Part shown: positions 28,001 to 36,137 of the stretch, piece after piece
How positions within the stretch are numbered: position 1 is the stretch's first letter
How the letters are laid out: each line of letters starts with the position of its first letter
From: Alicyclobacillaceae bacterium
GTDB taxonomy: Bacteria > Bacillota > Bacilli > Alicyclobacillales > Alicyclobacillaceae
DNA length: 44,344 bases
Assembly: GCA_019683615.1 (NCBI GenBank)
Contig: JADGIC010000004.1
Coordinates: 1 to 44,344 of the forward strand
Direction: 5' to 3'
The notes under the pieces: generated by a model
What the model was told of the DNA's origin: nothing
Databases searched by the model: none
The model's input: only the letters and a program-made list of their open reading frames with translations
Made by a program: the position numbers and the translations under genes

Positions 28001-29593
28001 ATGGGCCGCGGCAAGGTCGTGACAGTGCAGGAAGCAATGGACCTGATTCCGGACGGGGGCACGCTGGCGCTGGTCGGGTTCACTTTGATGGGCGCGTGCG
28101 AGTGTATCCTGACTGAAATCGAGCAGCGGTTTTTGACGCGGGGAACGCCGCGGGGGCTGACACTCGTACACGCGGCCGGCCAGAGTGACCGGGTGCGCGG
28201 CCTCGAGCACTTGGCGCACCCCGGTCTCCTGGACACGGTGATTGGCTCCCATTGGGGCCTGGCGCCGCGGATGAGCGAGCTGATTCACAGCGAGCAGGTG
28301 GCGGCGTTCTGCCTGCCCCAAGGCCAGATTGTCCACCTGTTCCGGGCGATGGCGAGTGGCAAGCCGGGAAACTTGTCCAAGGTGGGTCTGGGGACGTTCG
28401 TTGACCCGCGCGTCGAGGGCGGCAAGATCAATCGCCGGGCGAAACAGTCCGGGCGGGACCTGGTCGACGTCGTGACCATCAAGGGCGAAGAGTACCTGTT
28501 TTACAATCCGATCCCGCTTGACACCTGCCTGATTCGGGCGACGACAGCGGACTTGGCCGGGAACTGCACAATGGAGGAAGAGGCGGTCAAGCTGGAAGCC
28601 ATCTCCGTGGCGCAGGCGGTCAAGCGTTACGGCGGCAAGGTGATCGTGCAGGCGAAGTACTTGGCGGACGCCGGTACGCTGCATCCGAAGCAGGTGGTCG
28701 TGCCGGGCATTTACGTGGACGCGGTGGTGGTGGCTCACGACCCGGAGACAAACCATCGGCAGACGTCGTGTGCTGCCTTTGATCCGGTGTTCACGGGCGA
28801 TGTGCGGGTTCCCGAGACCGCGTTGACACCGTTGCCGCTGGCGCTGCGCAAGCTGATCGGCCGGCGGGGGGCGCTGGAGCTGTACCCGGGGGCGGTGGTC
28901 AACCTCGGTACGGGCATTCCTGGAGACACCATCGGTCCCATCGCCCAGGAAGAAGGGATTGGCCAGCGGATCACGCTGACTATTGAATCAGGGGTGATCG
29001 GAGGAGTGCCGATGGGCGGTGTCGACTTCGGGATTGCCAAGAACCCGGAGGCGATCATCGAACACGCGTACCAGTTCGACTACTACAACGGCACCGGGGT
29101 GGACGTCACGTTTATGGGGCTGGCGGAGTGCGACCGGTTCGGGAACGTCAACGTGAGCCGGTTTGGCAGCCGGGTGGCCGGTTGCGGCGGCTTCATTGAC
29201 ATCACCCAGCCCGCCAAGAAGTGCGTTTTTTTGGGAACCTTCACCAACGGCGGGCTGGAGGTGGCGGTCGAAGACGGGCGGCTGCGCATCGTGCAAGAGG
29301 GCCGAACGCCGAAGTTCGTGGCGGACGTCAGCCAGATCACGTATTCGGGCGAGTACGCGCGGCGTCACAACAAGTCGGTGCTGTGGGTGACGGAGAGAGC
29401 GGTGTTCGAGCTGCGCGAGGAAGGCATGGTGTTGACGGAGGTGGCTCCGGGCGTCGACATCGAGCGGGACATCCTTCGGCAGATGGCATTCCGGCCGGCT
29501 ATTGCCAAGGACTTAAAGGTGATCGACGCGCGCGTCTACCGGGACGGTCCCATGGGCATCGCGTCCGATCCGCGTTGGACCGGCGGATCGTGA
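28001..29593 (+). CDS. Fused acyl-CoA:carboxylate CoA-transferase, copy 2
   Basis: A 530-aa paralogue of the first CoA-transferase in the same operon. The two align along their whole length, sharing for instance HWGLAPRM, CLPQGQI, VGLGTFVDP, AGTLHPK and GCGGFIDITQ. The predicted catalytic Glu is Glu329 in LTIESGVIGGVPMGG. ATG 28001 lies 3 nt after the SDR stop with no strong ribosome site, suggesting translation by coupling. The N-terminus differs (TLALVGFTLMGACECILTEIEQ against VALAGFGGMAQPDEVLLAIRE), which is where substrate-pocket differences might lie. I infer that it activates a second acid released by the pathway, or recycles CoA. Confidence 0.9.
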   Translation: MGRGKVVTVQEAMDLIPDGGTLALVGFTLMGACECILTEIEQRFLTRGTPRGLTLVHAAGQSDRVRGLEHLAHPGLLDTVIGSHWGLAPRMSELIHSEQVAAFCLPQGQIVHLFRAMASGKPGNLSKVGLGTFVDPRVEGGKINRRAKQSGRDLVDVVTIKGEEYLFYNPIPLDTCLIRATTADLAGNCTMEEEAVKLEAISVAQAVKRYGGKVIVQAKYLADAGTLHPKQVVVPGIYVDAVVVAHDPETNHRQTSCAAFDPVFTGDVRVPETALTPLPLALRKLIGRRGALELYPGAVVNLGTGIPGDTIGPIAQEEGIGQRITLTIESGVIGGVPMGGVDFGIAKNPEAIIEHAYQFDYYNGTGVDVTFMGLAECDRFGNVNVSRFGSRVAGCGGFIDITQPAKKCVFLGTFTNGGLEVAVEDGRLRIVQEGRTPKFVADVSQITYSGEYARRHNKSVLWVTERAVFELREEGMVLTEVAPGVDIERDILRQMAFRPAIAKDLKVIDARVYRDGPMGIASDPRWTGGS

Positions 29594-29617
29594 CGAAACC
29601 AGCGGAAGGGTGAGCGT

Positions 29618-30568
29618 ATGGACTGCACGAACAACGGGATCAACCGTGACAGCACCGCGCAGGCGGACGCAGGGCATGCGGCGGCGGACGAACGCTGGCG
29701 AATTGGCTTCATCGGCTTGGGCACCATGGGGCTACCCATGGTGCGCCGCATTTGTGAGGCCGGGTATGCGGTGACGGTGTGGGGCCGCCGCGAGCAGGCG
29801 GTCCGCCAAGCCGTCTCGTTCGGGGCCGTGCCTGCTGCCAGCGTTTCCGCGCTGGCTGCCCAGTGTGACGTGGTGTTGCTGATGGTGTCGGACGACGCGG
29901 CCGCCCGGGCGTTGGTTTGCGCAGACGACGGCTTGACGGCGCCTGGCGCACAGGTCCGGATGGTGGTCAACTGCACGACCGTCAGTCCGGACACGTCGCG
30001 TGCCCTCGCGGCGCACCTGGCCGGGCGCGGGGTGGGCTTTGTCGAGGCGCCCGTGACCGGCAGCCGGCCCCAAGCCGAGGATGGCACGCTGAACTTTCTC
30101 GTCGGCGGCCGGGCAGAGGATGTCGCCCGTTTGCAGCCGTTGTTGCGGACGATGGGCAAGAACGTGTTTCACCTCGGCGAGGTGGGACGAGCCAGCGCGG
30201 CGAAATTGGCGAGCAACGCGATTGTCGCGATGAATCTCGCGTCCCTGTTGGAAGGGCTGGCCATCGCCCGGCGGGCAGGCCTGGATGCCGAACTGTTCAC
30301 GCACATCCTGCAGCAAGGCGGTGCCCGCAGCGCCGTCTTGGATGCGAAGCGGCGCAAGCTGTTGGACCGAGACTTCGACCCACAGTTTGCGGTAAAGTGG
30401 ATGTGGAAAGACATTCGTTTGGCGCTGGCGTTGGCGGACGCCATGGACCTGCCGCTGACCGTACTGCCTCAGGCCGCCGGGTTGTTCCGGCGGGCGGTGC
30501 AAGAGGGCTGGGGAGACGAGGACGTCGCGGCGGTCATGCGCTGTTACGACACCTTGGAGCAGACATGA
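29618..30568 (+). CDS. 3-hydroxyisobutyrate/tartronate-semialdehyde-type dehydrogenase
   Basis: A beta-hydroxyacid dehydrogenase of 316 aa. After a nonconserved tail of about 26 residues comes the NAD-binding FIGLGTMGLPMVRRICEAGY, then the substrate-binding signature VEAPVTGSRPQAEDGTL and GRASAAKLASNA with the catalytic Lys (about 195). Family activities are oxidation of 3-hydroxyisobutyrate or 3-hydroxypropionate, and reduction of tartronate semialdehyde to glycerate (GarR/GlxR) or of succinic semialdehyde (GHB DH). The WGRREQA segment after the second strand has Arg-Arg, suggesting NADP(H). A glycerate kinase lies two genes downstream, which favours tartronate semialdehyde reductase, but this is inference. 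Confidence 0.88.
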   Translation: MDCTNNGINRDSTAQADAGHAAADERWRIGFIGLGTMGLPMVRRICEAGYAVTVWGRREQAVRQAVSFGAVPAASVSALAAQCDVVLLMVSDDAAARALVCADDGLTAPGAQVRMVVNCTTVSPDTSRALAAHLAGRGVGFVEAPVTGSRPQAEDGTLNFLVGGRAEDVARLQPLLRTMGKNVFHLGEVGRASAAKLASNAIVAMNLASLLEGLAIARRAGLDAELFTHILQQGGARSAVLDAKRRKLLDRDFDPQFAVKWMWKDIRLALALADAMDLPLTVLPQAAGLFRRAVQEGWGDEDVAAVMRCYDTLEQT

Positions 30569-30646
30569 CGGCGCGGCGCCAGCCGGATGGACGGAACCGG
30601 AAGGACCCCCGGTTCCAGCCGAATCCGACGAGAAGAGGGGATGGTC

Positions 30647-31642
30647 ATGGCGGAGCGGTTTCCCGCGTGGTTCGCAGACCGCAACGACAGCGGCTTCCGG
30701 GTGGAACGCCGGGAGATCACGCTGGACGACCTGATGCCCGGCGACGTGACGGTCCGGGTGCAGTACTCGAGCGTGAACTACAAAGACGGGTTGGCCTCCA
30801 CGCCGGATGGCAAAATTGTCCGGACATACCCGATGGTTCTGGGCATCGAGCTGGCCGGGGAAGTGGTGGCGTCCCAGGACGACCGGTTTTACCCGGGGGA
30901 CGCGGTTGTGGTGGCTGGATTTGGCCTGAGCCAGACTCACTACGGCGGGTACAGCCGTTATGCCCGGGTACCGGCCGATTGGGTCGTCCCCTTGCCGGAC
31001 GGGTTGTCGCCGCGTGAGGCGATGGCGATTGGCGTGGCCGGGTTCACCGCCGGCATGGCCGTCGAAGCCTTGCGCCGCCACGGCACCGGTCCCGAGGACG
31101 GACCCGTGCTGGTGACGGGAGCCTCCGGCGGCGTCGGAAGCGTGGCGGTGGCGCTGCTGGCGCGCCTGGGCTACCAGGTGATCGCGAGTTCCGGCAAACC
31201 GGAAGCGGCTGACATGCTGCGCCGGTTGGGCGCGCACGAAGTGATGGACCGCGCCCTGCTGATGGGCGACAGCGGCAAGTCGCTCGAACGAGAGCGGTGG
31301 GCGGCCGCCATCGACCAGGTGGGCGGGCGGACGCTGGCCAACGTACTCAAGTCCATCCGCCACGGGGGCGCCGTGGCGCTGACCGGACTGGTGGGCGGAA
31401 GCCGTCTTGAGACCACCGTGTTTCCTTTCATTCTGCGCGGCGTCAGCCTGATTGGCATCGATTCCGCGTACTGCCCGATGCCGCTGCGGCGCGAGCTGTG
31501 GCGGCGGTTTGCCAACGAGTGGAAGCTGGCGTCGGAGCAGTGGTCGGCGATTGCTCGCGAGATCTCGTTTGACGATTTGCCTGACGCACTGCAGGCGATT
31601 CTGCAAGGCCGCGTGACGGGGCGGATTGTGGTGCGCGTGTGA
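30647..31642 (+). CDS. Acrylyl-CoA reductase-type quinone oxidoreductase (AcuI/YhdH family)
   Basis: A zinc-free medium-chain reductase of 331 aa. ATG 30647 lies 6 nt after AGAGGGG; ATG 30641 is too close to it. The AcuI/YhdH family signs are SSVNYKDGLAS near residue 45, MVLGIELAGEVV, GYSRYARVPADWVVPLP and the nucleotide-binding GASGGVGSVAVALLARLGY. Characterised members reduce acryloyl-CoA to propionyl-CoA with NADPH, removing a toxic electrophile. Here it probably reduces an alpha,beta-unsaturated CoA ester or ketone in the pathway. No acryloyl-CoA-producing enzyme such as a DMSP lyase is seen nearby. Confidence 0.88.
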   Translation: MAERFPAWFADRNDSGFRVERREITLDDLMPGDVTVRVQYSSVNYKDGLASTPDGKIVRTYPMVLGIELAGEVVASQDDRFYPGDAVVVAGFGLSQTHYGGYSRYARVPADWVVPLPDGLSPREAMAIGVAGFTAGMAVEALRRHGTGPEDGPVLVTGASGGVGSVAVALLARLGYQVIASSGKPEAADMLRRLGAHEVMDRALLMGDSGKSLERERWAAAIDQVGGRTLANVLKSIRHGGAVALTGLVGGSRLETTVFPFILRGVSLIGIDSAYCPMPLRRELWRRFANEWKLASEQWSAIAREISFDDLPDALQAILQGRVTGRIVVRV

Positions 31643-31657
31643 AGGGAGAGATCCGGG

Positions 31658-32803
31658 TTGAAAATCGTGCTGGCGCCCGACTCGTACAAGGGTAGTCTGA
31701 GTGCCAAAGCGGCCTGTGAGGCGATGGAAGCGGGCATTCGCCGCGCCTTCCCGGATGCCGACATCGTCCACGTGCCGATGGCGGACGGCGGCGAGGGCAC
31801 GGCGGAGAGTTTGGTCAGCGCCACTGGCGGCGAGATGGTGGAGTGTATGGTGACCGGCCCCTTGGGGGAGCGGGTGCGCGCCCGCTGGGGGCGGTTGGGC
31901 GACGGGCGGACCGCCGTCATCGAGCTGGCGGAGGCGTCCGGGCTCGTCTTGGTGCCGCCTGCCCGGCGCAATCCGCTGCACACGACAACGTACGGGACCG
32001 GTGAGTTGATTGCCGACGCGGTGCGCGCGGGGTGCCGCGATATCATCCTGGCCATTGGCGGCAGCGCGAGCAACGACGCAGGGGCTGGCATGGCCCAGGC
32101 GCTGGGGGTGCGGCTGCTCGACGATGCCGGCCGCGAACTGCCGCCAGGCGGGGGCGCTTTGGGTCGCTTGGCGCGCATCGATGCAACCCGGATGCTGCCC
32201 GGGGTGCGAGAATGCCGTGTGACGGTCGCCTGTGACGTCGACAACCCGCTGGTCGGCCCGGAGGGCGCGAGTGCGGTGTTTGGTCCGCAGAAAGGGGCCA
32301 CGCCGGAGATGGTGAAGGTGTTGGACGACAACCTTCGGCACTTCGCCGACGTCGTCGAGCGGGACCTCGGTGTCCGCGTGGCGGACCTCCCCGGGGCAGG
32401 TGCCGCAGGCGGCATGGGCGCCGGGGCGGTGGCGTTCCTGGCGGCGACGCTGCGGCGCGGCGTGGAGATCGTGATTGACGCAGTACGGCTGGAGGAGAAG
32501 CTGCGCGGGGCTGACTTGGTGCTGTCCGGAGAAGGCCAGTGTGACCACCAGACCGTCCGCGGCAAAACGCCGTTCGGGGTCGCTCAGGTGGCTCGCCGGG
32601 CCGGCGTGCCGGTGGTGCTGCTGGCTGGCAGCCTCGGCGACGGCGTTGAGGCGTTGTTCGAACACGGCGTCACCAGCGCATTTTCCATCGTCGACCGGCC
32701 GCTGTCGCTGGATGAGGCGATGGCACGCGCACCGGCGCTGATCGCCAGTGCAGCGGAGCGCGTTGTACGCGCCGTGTTCGCCGCCGGCGGCGGACGGCGC
32801 TGA
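31658..32803 (+). CDS. Glycerate 2-kinase (GarK/GlxK family)
   Basis: Phosphorylates D-glycerate with ATP, in this family to 2-phosphoglycerate, which enters lower glycolysis. The 381-aa product starts at TTG 31658 after GAAGGGAGAG and begins MKIVLAPDSYKGSLSA, the family N-terminus. Other conserved blocks are PMADGGEGTAESLV, AIGGSASNDAGAGMAQALG, CDVDNPLVGPEGAS, FGPQKGA and SGEGQCDHQT. It is the last gene of the operon and ends facing the moaDE fusion on the other strand. Its presence is the strongest clue that the pathway yields a C3 hydroxyacid. Confidence 0.94.
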   Translation: MKIVLAPDSYKGSLSAKAACEAMEAGIRRAFPDADIVHVPMADGGEGTAESLVSATGGEMVECMVTGPLGERVRARWGRLGDGRTAVIELAEASGLVLVPPARRNPLHTTTYGTGELIADAVRAGCRDIILAIGGSASNDAGAGMAQALGVRLLDDAGRELPPGGGALGRLARIDATRMLPGVRECRVTVACDVDNPLVGPEGASAVFGPQKGATPEMVKVLDDNLRHFADVVERDLGVRVADLPGAGAAGGMGAGAVAFLAATLRRGVEIVIDAVRLEEKLRGADLVLSGEGQCDHQTVRGKTPFGVAQVARRAGVPVVLLAGSLGDGVEALFEHGVTSAFSIVDRPLSLDEAMARAPALIASAAERVVRAVFAAGGGRR

Positions 32804-32829
32804 CTTCGCCGCAGCGGCCGCGCGGGATG

Positions 32830-32850
32830 CGTCATCACGTGGCGATGACG
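32830..32850. terminator. Inverted repeat between convergent gene ends
   Basis: CGTCATC (32830-32836) and GATGACG (32844-32850) form a perfect 7-bp stem with a 7-nt loop in the 59-nt gap between glycerate kinase and moaDE. It could end transcription from either side, though no T-run is present. Confidence 0.4.
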
Positions 32851-32862
32851 GCCGTTCACGGG

Positions 32863-33588
32863 TTACGGCTGTTCGTTGGCCCGCCACTCCGGATCCCCGT
32901 CGGCGTAATACTCCTTCTTCCAGATGGGAACCTCCGCTTTGAGGCGTTCAATCAGCGCGCGAGCGGCAGCGAACGCCTCCTCCCGGTGGGGGGCTGAGGC
33001 GGCGCAGACGACCGCCACATCCTTCGGGTGCAGGCGGCCGATGCGGTGCCACATCACCGTCTGCACGCCGGGCCAGCGGCGTTTCACGTCGTCCGCGATT
33101 GCGCGCATCTTCGCCAGCGCCATTTCCCCGTACGCTTCGTATTCAAGGTACAAGGTCTGGCGTTGGCCGGTCCATTCGCGGACGGTTCCCGCAAACACCA
33201 CAACGCCGCCGTGTGCGGGATGGCACAGCCTCCGCCAGGCGTCGTCCGGTTGCAGCGGGAACGCTGTCAGCCACTGGTCCGGCCAGTCTGCGGGCGAGGC
33301 GGGGGCCGCCGTGCCAGCGGCTTGGTTGTCACCGGCTTGTGCATCGCCGCCGCCGACCGGCGGAATCAGGGCAATTTCCGACGCTGTGCTGAGCTGCCGC
33401 TGCTCGTCGGCGTACTCCCGGTCCACCGCGACCAGCGCCCGCTCAATCAACGCCGACGCTTGCGGGTACTGGCGCGCCAAAGCCGCTTTCAGGTCGGCCG
33501 GCCGTGCCCCGTCGGGAACGGACACCGTCACCTCGCGCGCCCCCAGCGCTTCCGCCAAGCCGGCGAACAGCCGCACCTTGACCAGCAC
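32863..33588 (-). CDS. MoaD-MoaE fusion (molybdopterin synthase in one chain)
   Basis: Molybdopterin synthase inserts sulfur into precursor Z; MoaD carries the sulfur on its C-terminal Gly-Gly and MoaE is the catalytic subunit. This 241-aa chain has a MoaD ubiquitin-like domain (1-81) ending IPPVGGG, an Ala/Asp/Pro-rich linker (82-100), then MoaE (about 102-241) with GGVVVFAGTVREWTG, HRIGRLHPKDVAVV, SAPHREEAF and VPIWKKEYY with the active-site lysines. The Gly-Gly must be freed to work, so cleavage after it is expected. Such fusions (MoaX) are known in mycobacteria. GTG 33588 follows AAAAGGAG by 9 nt. Confidence 0.93.
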   Translation of the reverse strand: MLVKVRLFAGLAEALGAREVTVSVPDGARPADLKAALARQYPQASALIERALVAVDREYADEQRQLSTASEIALIPPVGGGDAQAGDNQAAGTAAPASPADWPDQWLTAFPLQPDDAWRRLCHPAHGGVVVFAGTVREWTGQRQTLYLEYEAYGEMALAKMRAIADDVKRRWPGVQTVMWHRIGRLHPKDVAVVCAASAPHREEAFAAARALIERLKAEVPIWKKEYYADGDPEWRANEQP

Positions 33589-33628
33589 TTATCCCACTCC
33601 TTTTCCGTCGTGTGCAGTCACCACTCCG

Positions 33629-33658
33629 ATTGTAGTGCGGCACGGGCCGCCAGGACAA
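33629..33658 (-). promoter_or_regulatory. Promoter of the moaDE fusion
   Basis: On the minus strand, TTGTCC (33658-33653) and TACAAT (33634-33629) are separated by 18 nt, about 40 nt upstream of the GTG start. Confidence 0.6.
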
Positions 33659-33779
33659 CTCCCGGCGCCGTTGCGCGCAGATTGTGGGATCAGATTGCGG
33701 TATAATCGAAACCAGCCAGTTTGCAACGGAATCGGCCGGTTTGTCGCGCAGGATTTCCCAGGCGAAGGAGCGGGTGGGT

Positions 33780-34721
33780 GTGATCTTCGTCGACAGCGTG
33801 GTACCGAGTGACGTCGTGGCGTGGCTGCGCCAGCAGGCGGACGAGGAGGTGGTTGTGCGGCGGCGCGAGCAAAGCCTTTGGGAGCAGGCCGCGGGCGCGG
33901 ATATCGTCATCGCCCACGCGAGCGAAGGCTACCGTTCGCTGTTGGTTGCGTCGCCAGCGCTGCGGTGGTTCCACTGCCTGAGCGCCGGGGTCGAGGGGCT
34001 GCCGTTCGCTGCCTTGGCGGAGCGAGGGGTGGTGGTGACCAATTCGAGCGGCATTCACACCACCCAAATGGCCGAGCAGATCATCGGCTTTATGATCATG
34101 TTCACGCGCGGCCTGCAGTTGAACGTGCGCAACCAGATGCAGCACCGCTGGGAGCGGAGTTATCCGCTCGGCGAGCTGGCCGGACAGACGCTGTGCATCA
34201 TCGGGGCCGGCCGGATTGGCCAGGAGTTGGCGCGCAAGGCGAACGCGTTCGATATGCGCGTCGTCGGAGTGAAGCGGGAGCCGGAGCCGCTGCCCTTCTT
34301 TCACGACGTGCTGCCCGCCGATCGCCTCCACGACGCGCTGCGCGAGGCGGACTTCGTCGTGGCGCTGACTCCGCTGACCGCCGCCACCCGCCTCCTGTTC
34401 GGAGAACGAGAGTTTCGGGCGATGAAGCCGTCGGCTGTGTTTCTCAACTTCGCGCGCGGCGGCGTCGTGGATGAAAGCGCCTTGGTTGACGCGTTGCGGC
34501 GCGGCATCATCCGGGGTGCCGGACTGGACGTGTTCGAAACGGAACCGCTGCCGCCGGACCACCCGCTGTGGTCCCTGGACAACGTCGTCATGTCGCCGCA
34601 CAATGCGGGCAATATCCCCGACTACCACGCCCGCGCCATCCGGCTGTTTGTCGACAACTACCGGGCGTACCGGACGGGCCGGCCGCTGCCGAATGAAGTC
34701 AACTTGGCGCTCGGTTACTGA
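33780..34721 (+). CDS. D-isomer-specific 2-hydroxyacid dehydrogenase
   Basis: Reduces a 2-oxoacid such as glyoxylate or hydroxypyruvate to the D-2-hydroxyacid, or the reverse. GTG 33780 is 9 nt after GAAGGAG and gives 313 aa starting MIFVDSVVPSDVVAWL. The NAD(P) domain has IIGAGRIGQELARKANAF (from about residue 140), with VKREPEP after the next strand; Lys-Arg there suggests NADP. The catalytic triad is present: Arg in NFARGGVVDE, Glu in FETEPLPPDHP and His in MSPHNAG. A perfect TATAAT (33701-33706) lies upstream without a clear -35. It is divergent from moaDE and ends 6 nt from the convergent glcD-like gene. Confidence 0.92.
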   Translation: MIFVDSVVPSDVVAWLRQQADEEVVVRRREQSLWEQAAGADIVIAHASEGYRSLLVASPALRWFHCLSAGVEGLPFAALAERGVVVTNSSGIHTTQMAEQIIGFMIMFTRGLQLNVRNQMQHRWERSYPLGELAGQTLCIIGAGRIGQELARKANAFDMRVVGVKREPEPLPFFHDVLPADRLHDALREADFVVALTPLTAATRLLFGEREFRAMKPSAVFLNFARGGVVDESALVDALRRGIIRGAGLDVFETEPLPPDHPLWSLDNVVMSPHNAGNIPDYHARAIRLFVDNYRAYRTGRPLPNEVNLALGY

Positions 34722-34727
34722 CCAGCG

Positions 34728-36095
34728 TCAATCCGGGTCGACCAACTTGCCGGGGTTGAGGATGTCGAGCGGGTCAAACAGCTGCTTGACCGCGCGCATC
34801 AGCTCCAGGGCGTCGCCGTGTTCGCGGGCCTGGTAGCGCCGCTTGCCAAGGCCGACACCGTGTTCCCCGGTGCAAGTTCCGCCCAGAGCCAACGCGTGTT
34901 CCACCACCGCCTCGTTGAGAGCCTCCGCCTTGGCCATGTCGTCCGGATCGTCCGGGTTCACGGCCAATCCCACGTGGTAGTTGCCGTCTCCCACGTGCCC
35001 CACGATGCCCCCGCAGACGCCCAACTCCCGCATCCGGCGGCGGGCGCGCGCGATGGCTTCCGGCAGCTTGGACACGGGGACGCACACGTCCGTGGCCATG
35101 TGGCGCCGTCCGGGATACTGGGCCATCAACGCGTGCAATGCGGCGTGGCGGGCCTCCCACAAGCGGTTGCGCTCCGCTTCTTCGGCCACAAAGGTAAACC
35201 GGGTGCAGCCTTCCTCTGTGGCGATCTCGCGGGCCACTGCGATGTCTGCCTCAACCGCGCCGCGACTGCCGTGAAACTCCAGGAAGAGGGTTGGGACTTC
35301 CTCGTAGGCGGTTCCTTTAAACCGGTTGACCGCCGCCATGTAGACCTCATCCACCAGCTCCAACCTGGCGACCGCGACGCCTGCGCCGATGAGAGCGGTT
35401 GACGCACGGACGGCGCTGTCGACGTCCGGGAATTCGGCGCGGGCTGCCACTGTCCACTCGGGTACCCCGTACACGCGGAGCCACAGCTTCGTGATGACGC
35501 CGAGGGTCCCTTCGGAGCCGATGAACAAGCCTGTGAGGTGGTAGCCGGACGCCGATTTGGCCGCGAGCGATCCGATCTCCACAACCCGCCCGCCGGCGAG
35601 GACGACCTCCAGCTTGCGGACGTTGTCCCGCATCGCCCCGTAGCGCACCGTTGTCGTGCCGCTGGCGCCTGTCGCCGCCATGCCGCCCAGGGACGCGTCG
35701 GCGCCGGGATCGACCGGGAAAAACAGGCCGTGCGGGCGCAGTTCCCGGTTCAGCTGCCGGCGGGTCACGCCTGGCTCGGCACAGACGAGGAAATCGGCCG
35801 GGCGGATCTCCTGCACCCGGTTCATGCGCGCCATATCCAGGCTGATGCCTCCGCGGACCGGGACGACGTGTCCTTCAAGGGCTGTGCCGGTGCCGAACGG
35901 GACGACCGGGACCCGGTGTTGTTGGGCGTACCGGAGCACGCGGGCGACGTCTTCGGTCGACTGCGGGAATACCACCACGTCGGGGCGGCGGGGTTGGTGG
36001 TAGGATTCGTCCCGGCTGTGGTGGTCGAGAACAGACGGGTTTTGGGACACCTGGTCGGGTGTGAGCAACTGTGCAAGGTCGTCGGCGAGGGACAC
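34728..36095 (-). CDS. FAD-linked oxidase, glycolate/D-lactate oxidase GlcD family
   Basis: Oxidises a 2-hydroxyacid (glycolate, D-lactate or D-2-hydroxyglutarate type) and passes electrons through FAD. 455 aa, starting at GTG 36095. The FAD-binding PCMH domain shows VVPFGTGTALEGHVVPV, VDPGADASLGGMAATGASGTTTVRYG and FIGSEGTLGVITKLWLRVYG. The C-terminal domain has the metal-site GHVGDGNYHVGL and GGTCTGEHGVGLGKRRY, and ends DILNPGKLVD. No GlcE or iron-sulfur GlcF partner is present, so it may be the single-subunit D-lactate dehydrogenase type. It is the last gene of the - strand cluster, 42 nt after the modB-like permease. Confidence 0.93.
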   Translation of the reverse strand: MSLADDLAQLLTPDQVSQNPSVLDHHSRDESYHQPRRPDVVVFPQSTEDVARVLRYAQQHRVPVVPFGTGTALEGHVVPVRGGISLDMARMNRVQEIRPADFLVCAEPGVTRRQLNRELRPHGLFFPVDPGADASLGGMAATGASGTTTVRYGAMRDNVRKLEVVLAGGRVVEIGSLAAKSASGYHLTGLFIGSEGTLGVITKLWLRVYGVPEWTVAARAEFPDVDSAVRASTALIGAGVAVARLELVDEVYMAAVNRFKGTAYEEVPTLFLEFHGSRGAVEADIAVAREIATEEGCTRFTFVAEEAERNRLWEARHAALHALMAQYPGRRHMATDVCVPVSKLPEAIARARRRMRELGVCGGIVGHVGDGNYHVGLAVNPDDPDDMAKAEALNEAVVEHALALGGTCTGEHGVGLGKRRYQAREHGDALELMRAVKQLFDPLDILNPGKLVDPD

Positions 36096-36137
36096 GGCGT
36101 ATCGCTTCCTTCCGGGATGAATGTCATGGATGCGCGG

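Noticed and set aside
14333-32803. Integrative element with attL/attR at tRNA-Leu
   Set aside because: No integrase, relaxase or phage gene, and no repeat of the tRNA 3' end, was found in the window. Kept only as a low-key observation.
29732-32887. 1051-codon minus-strand open frame opposite three operon genes
   Set aside because: It covers well-supported + strand genes, has no domain motifs and no ribosome site, and reflects GC-biased third positions.
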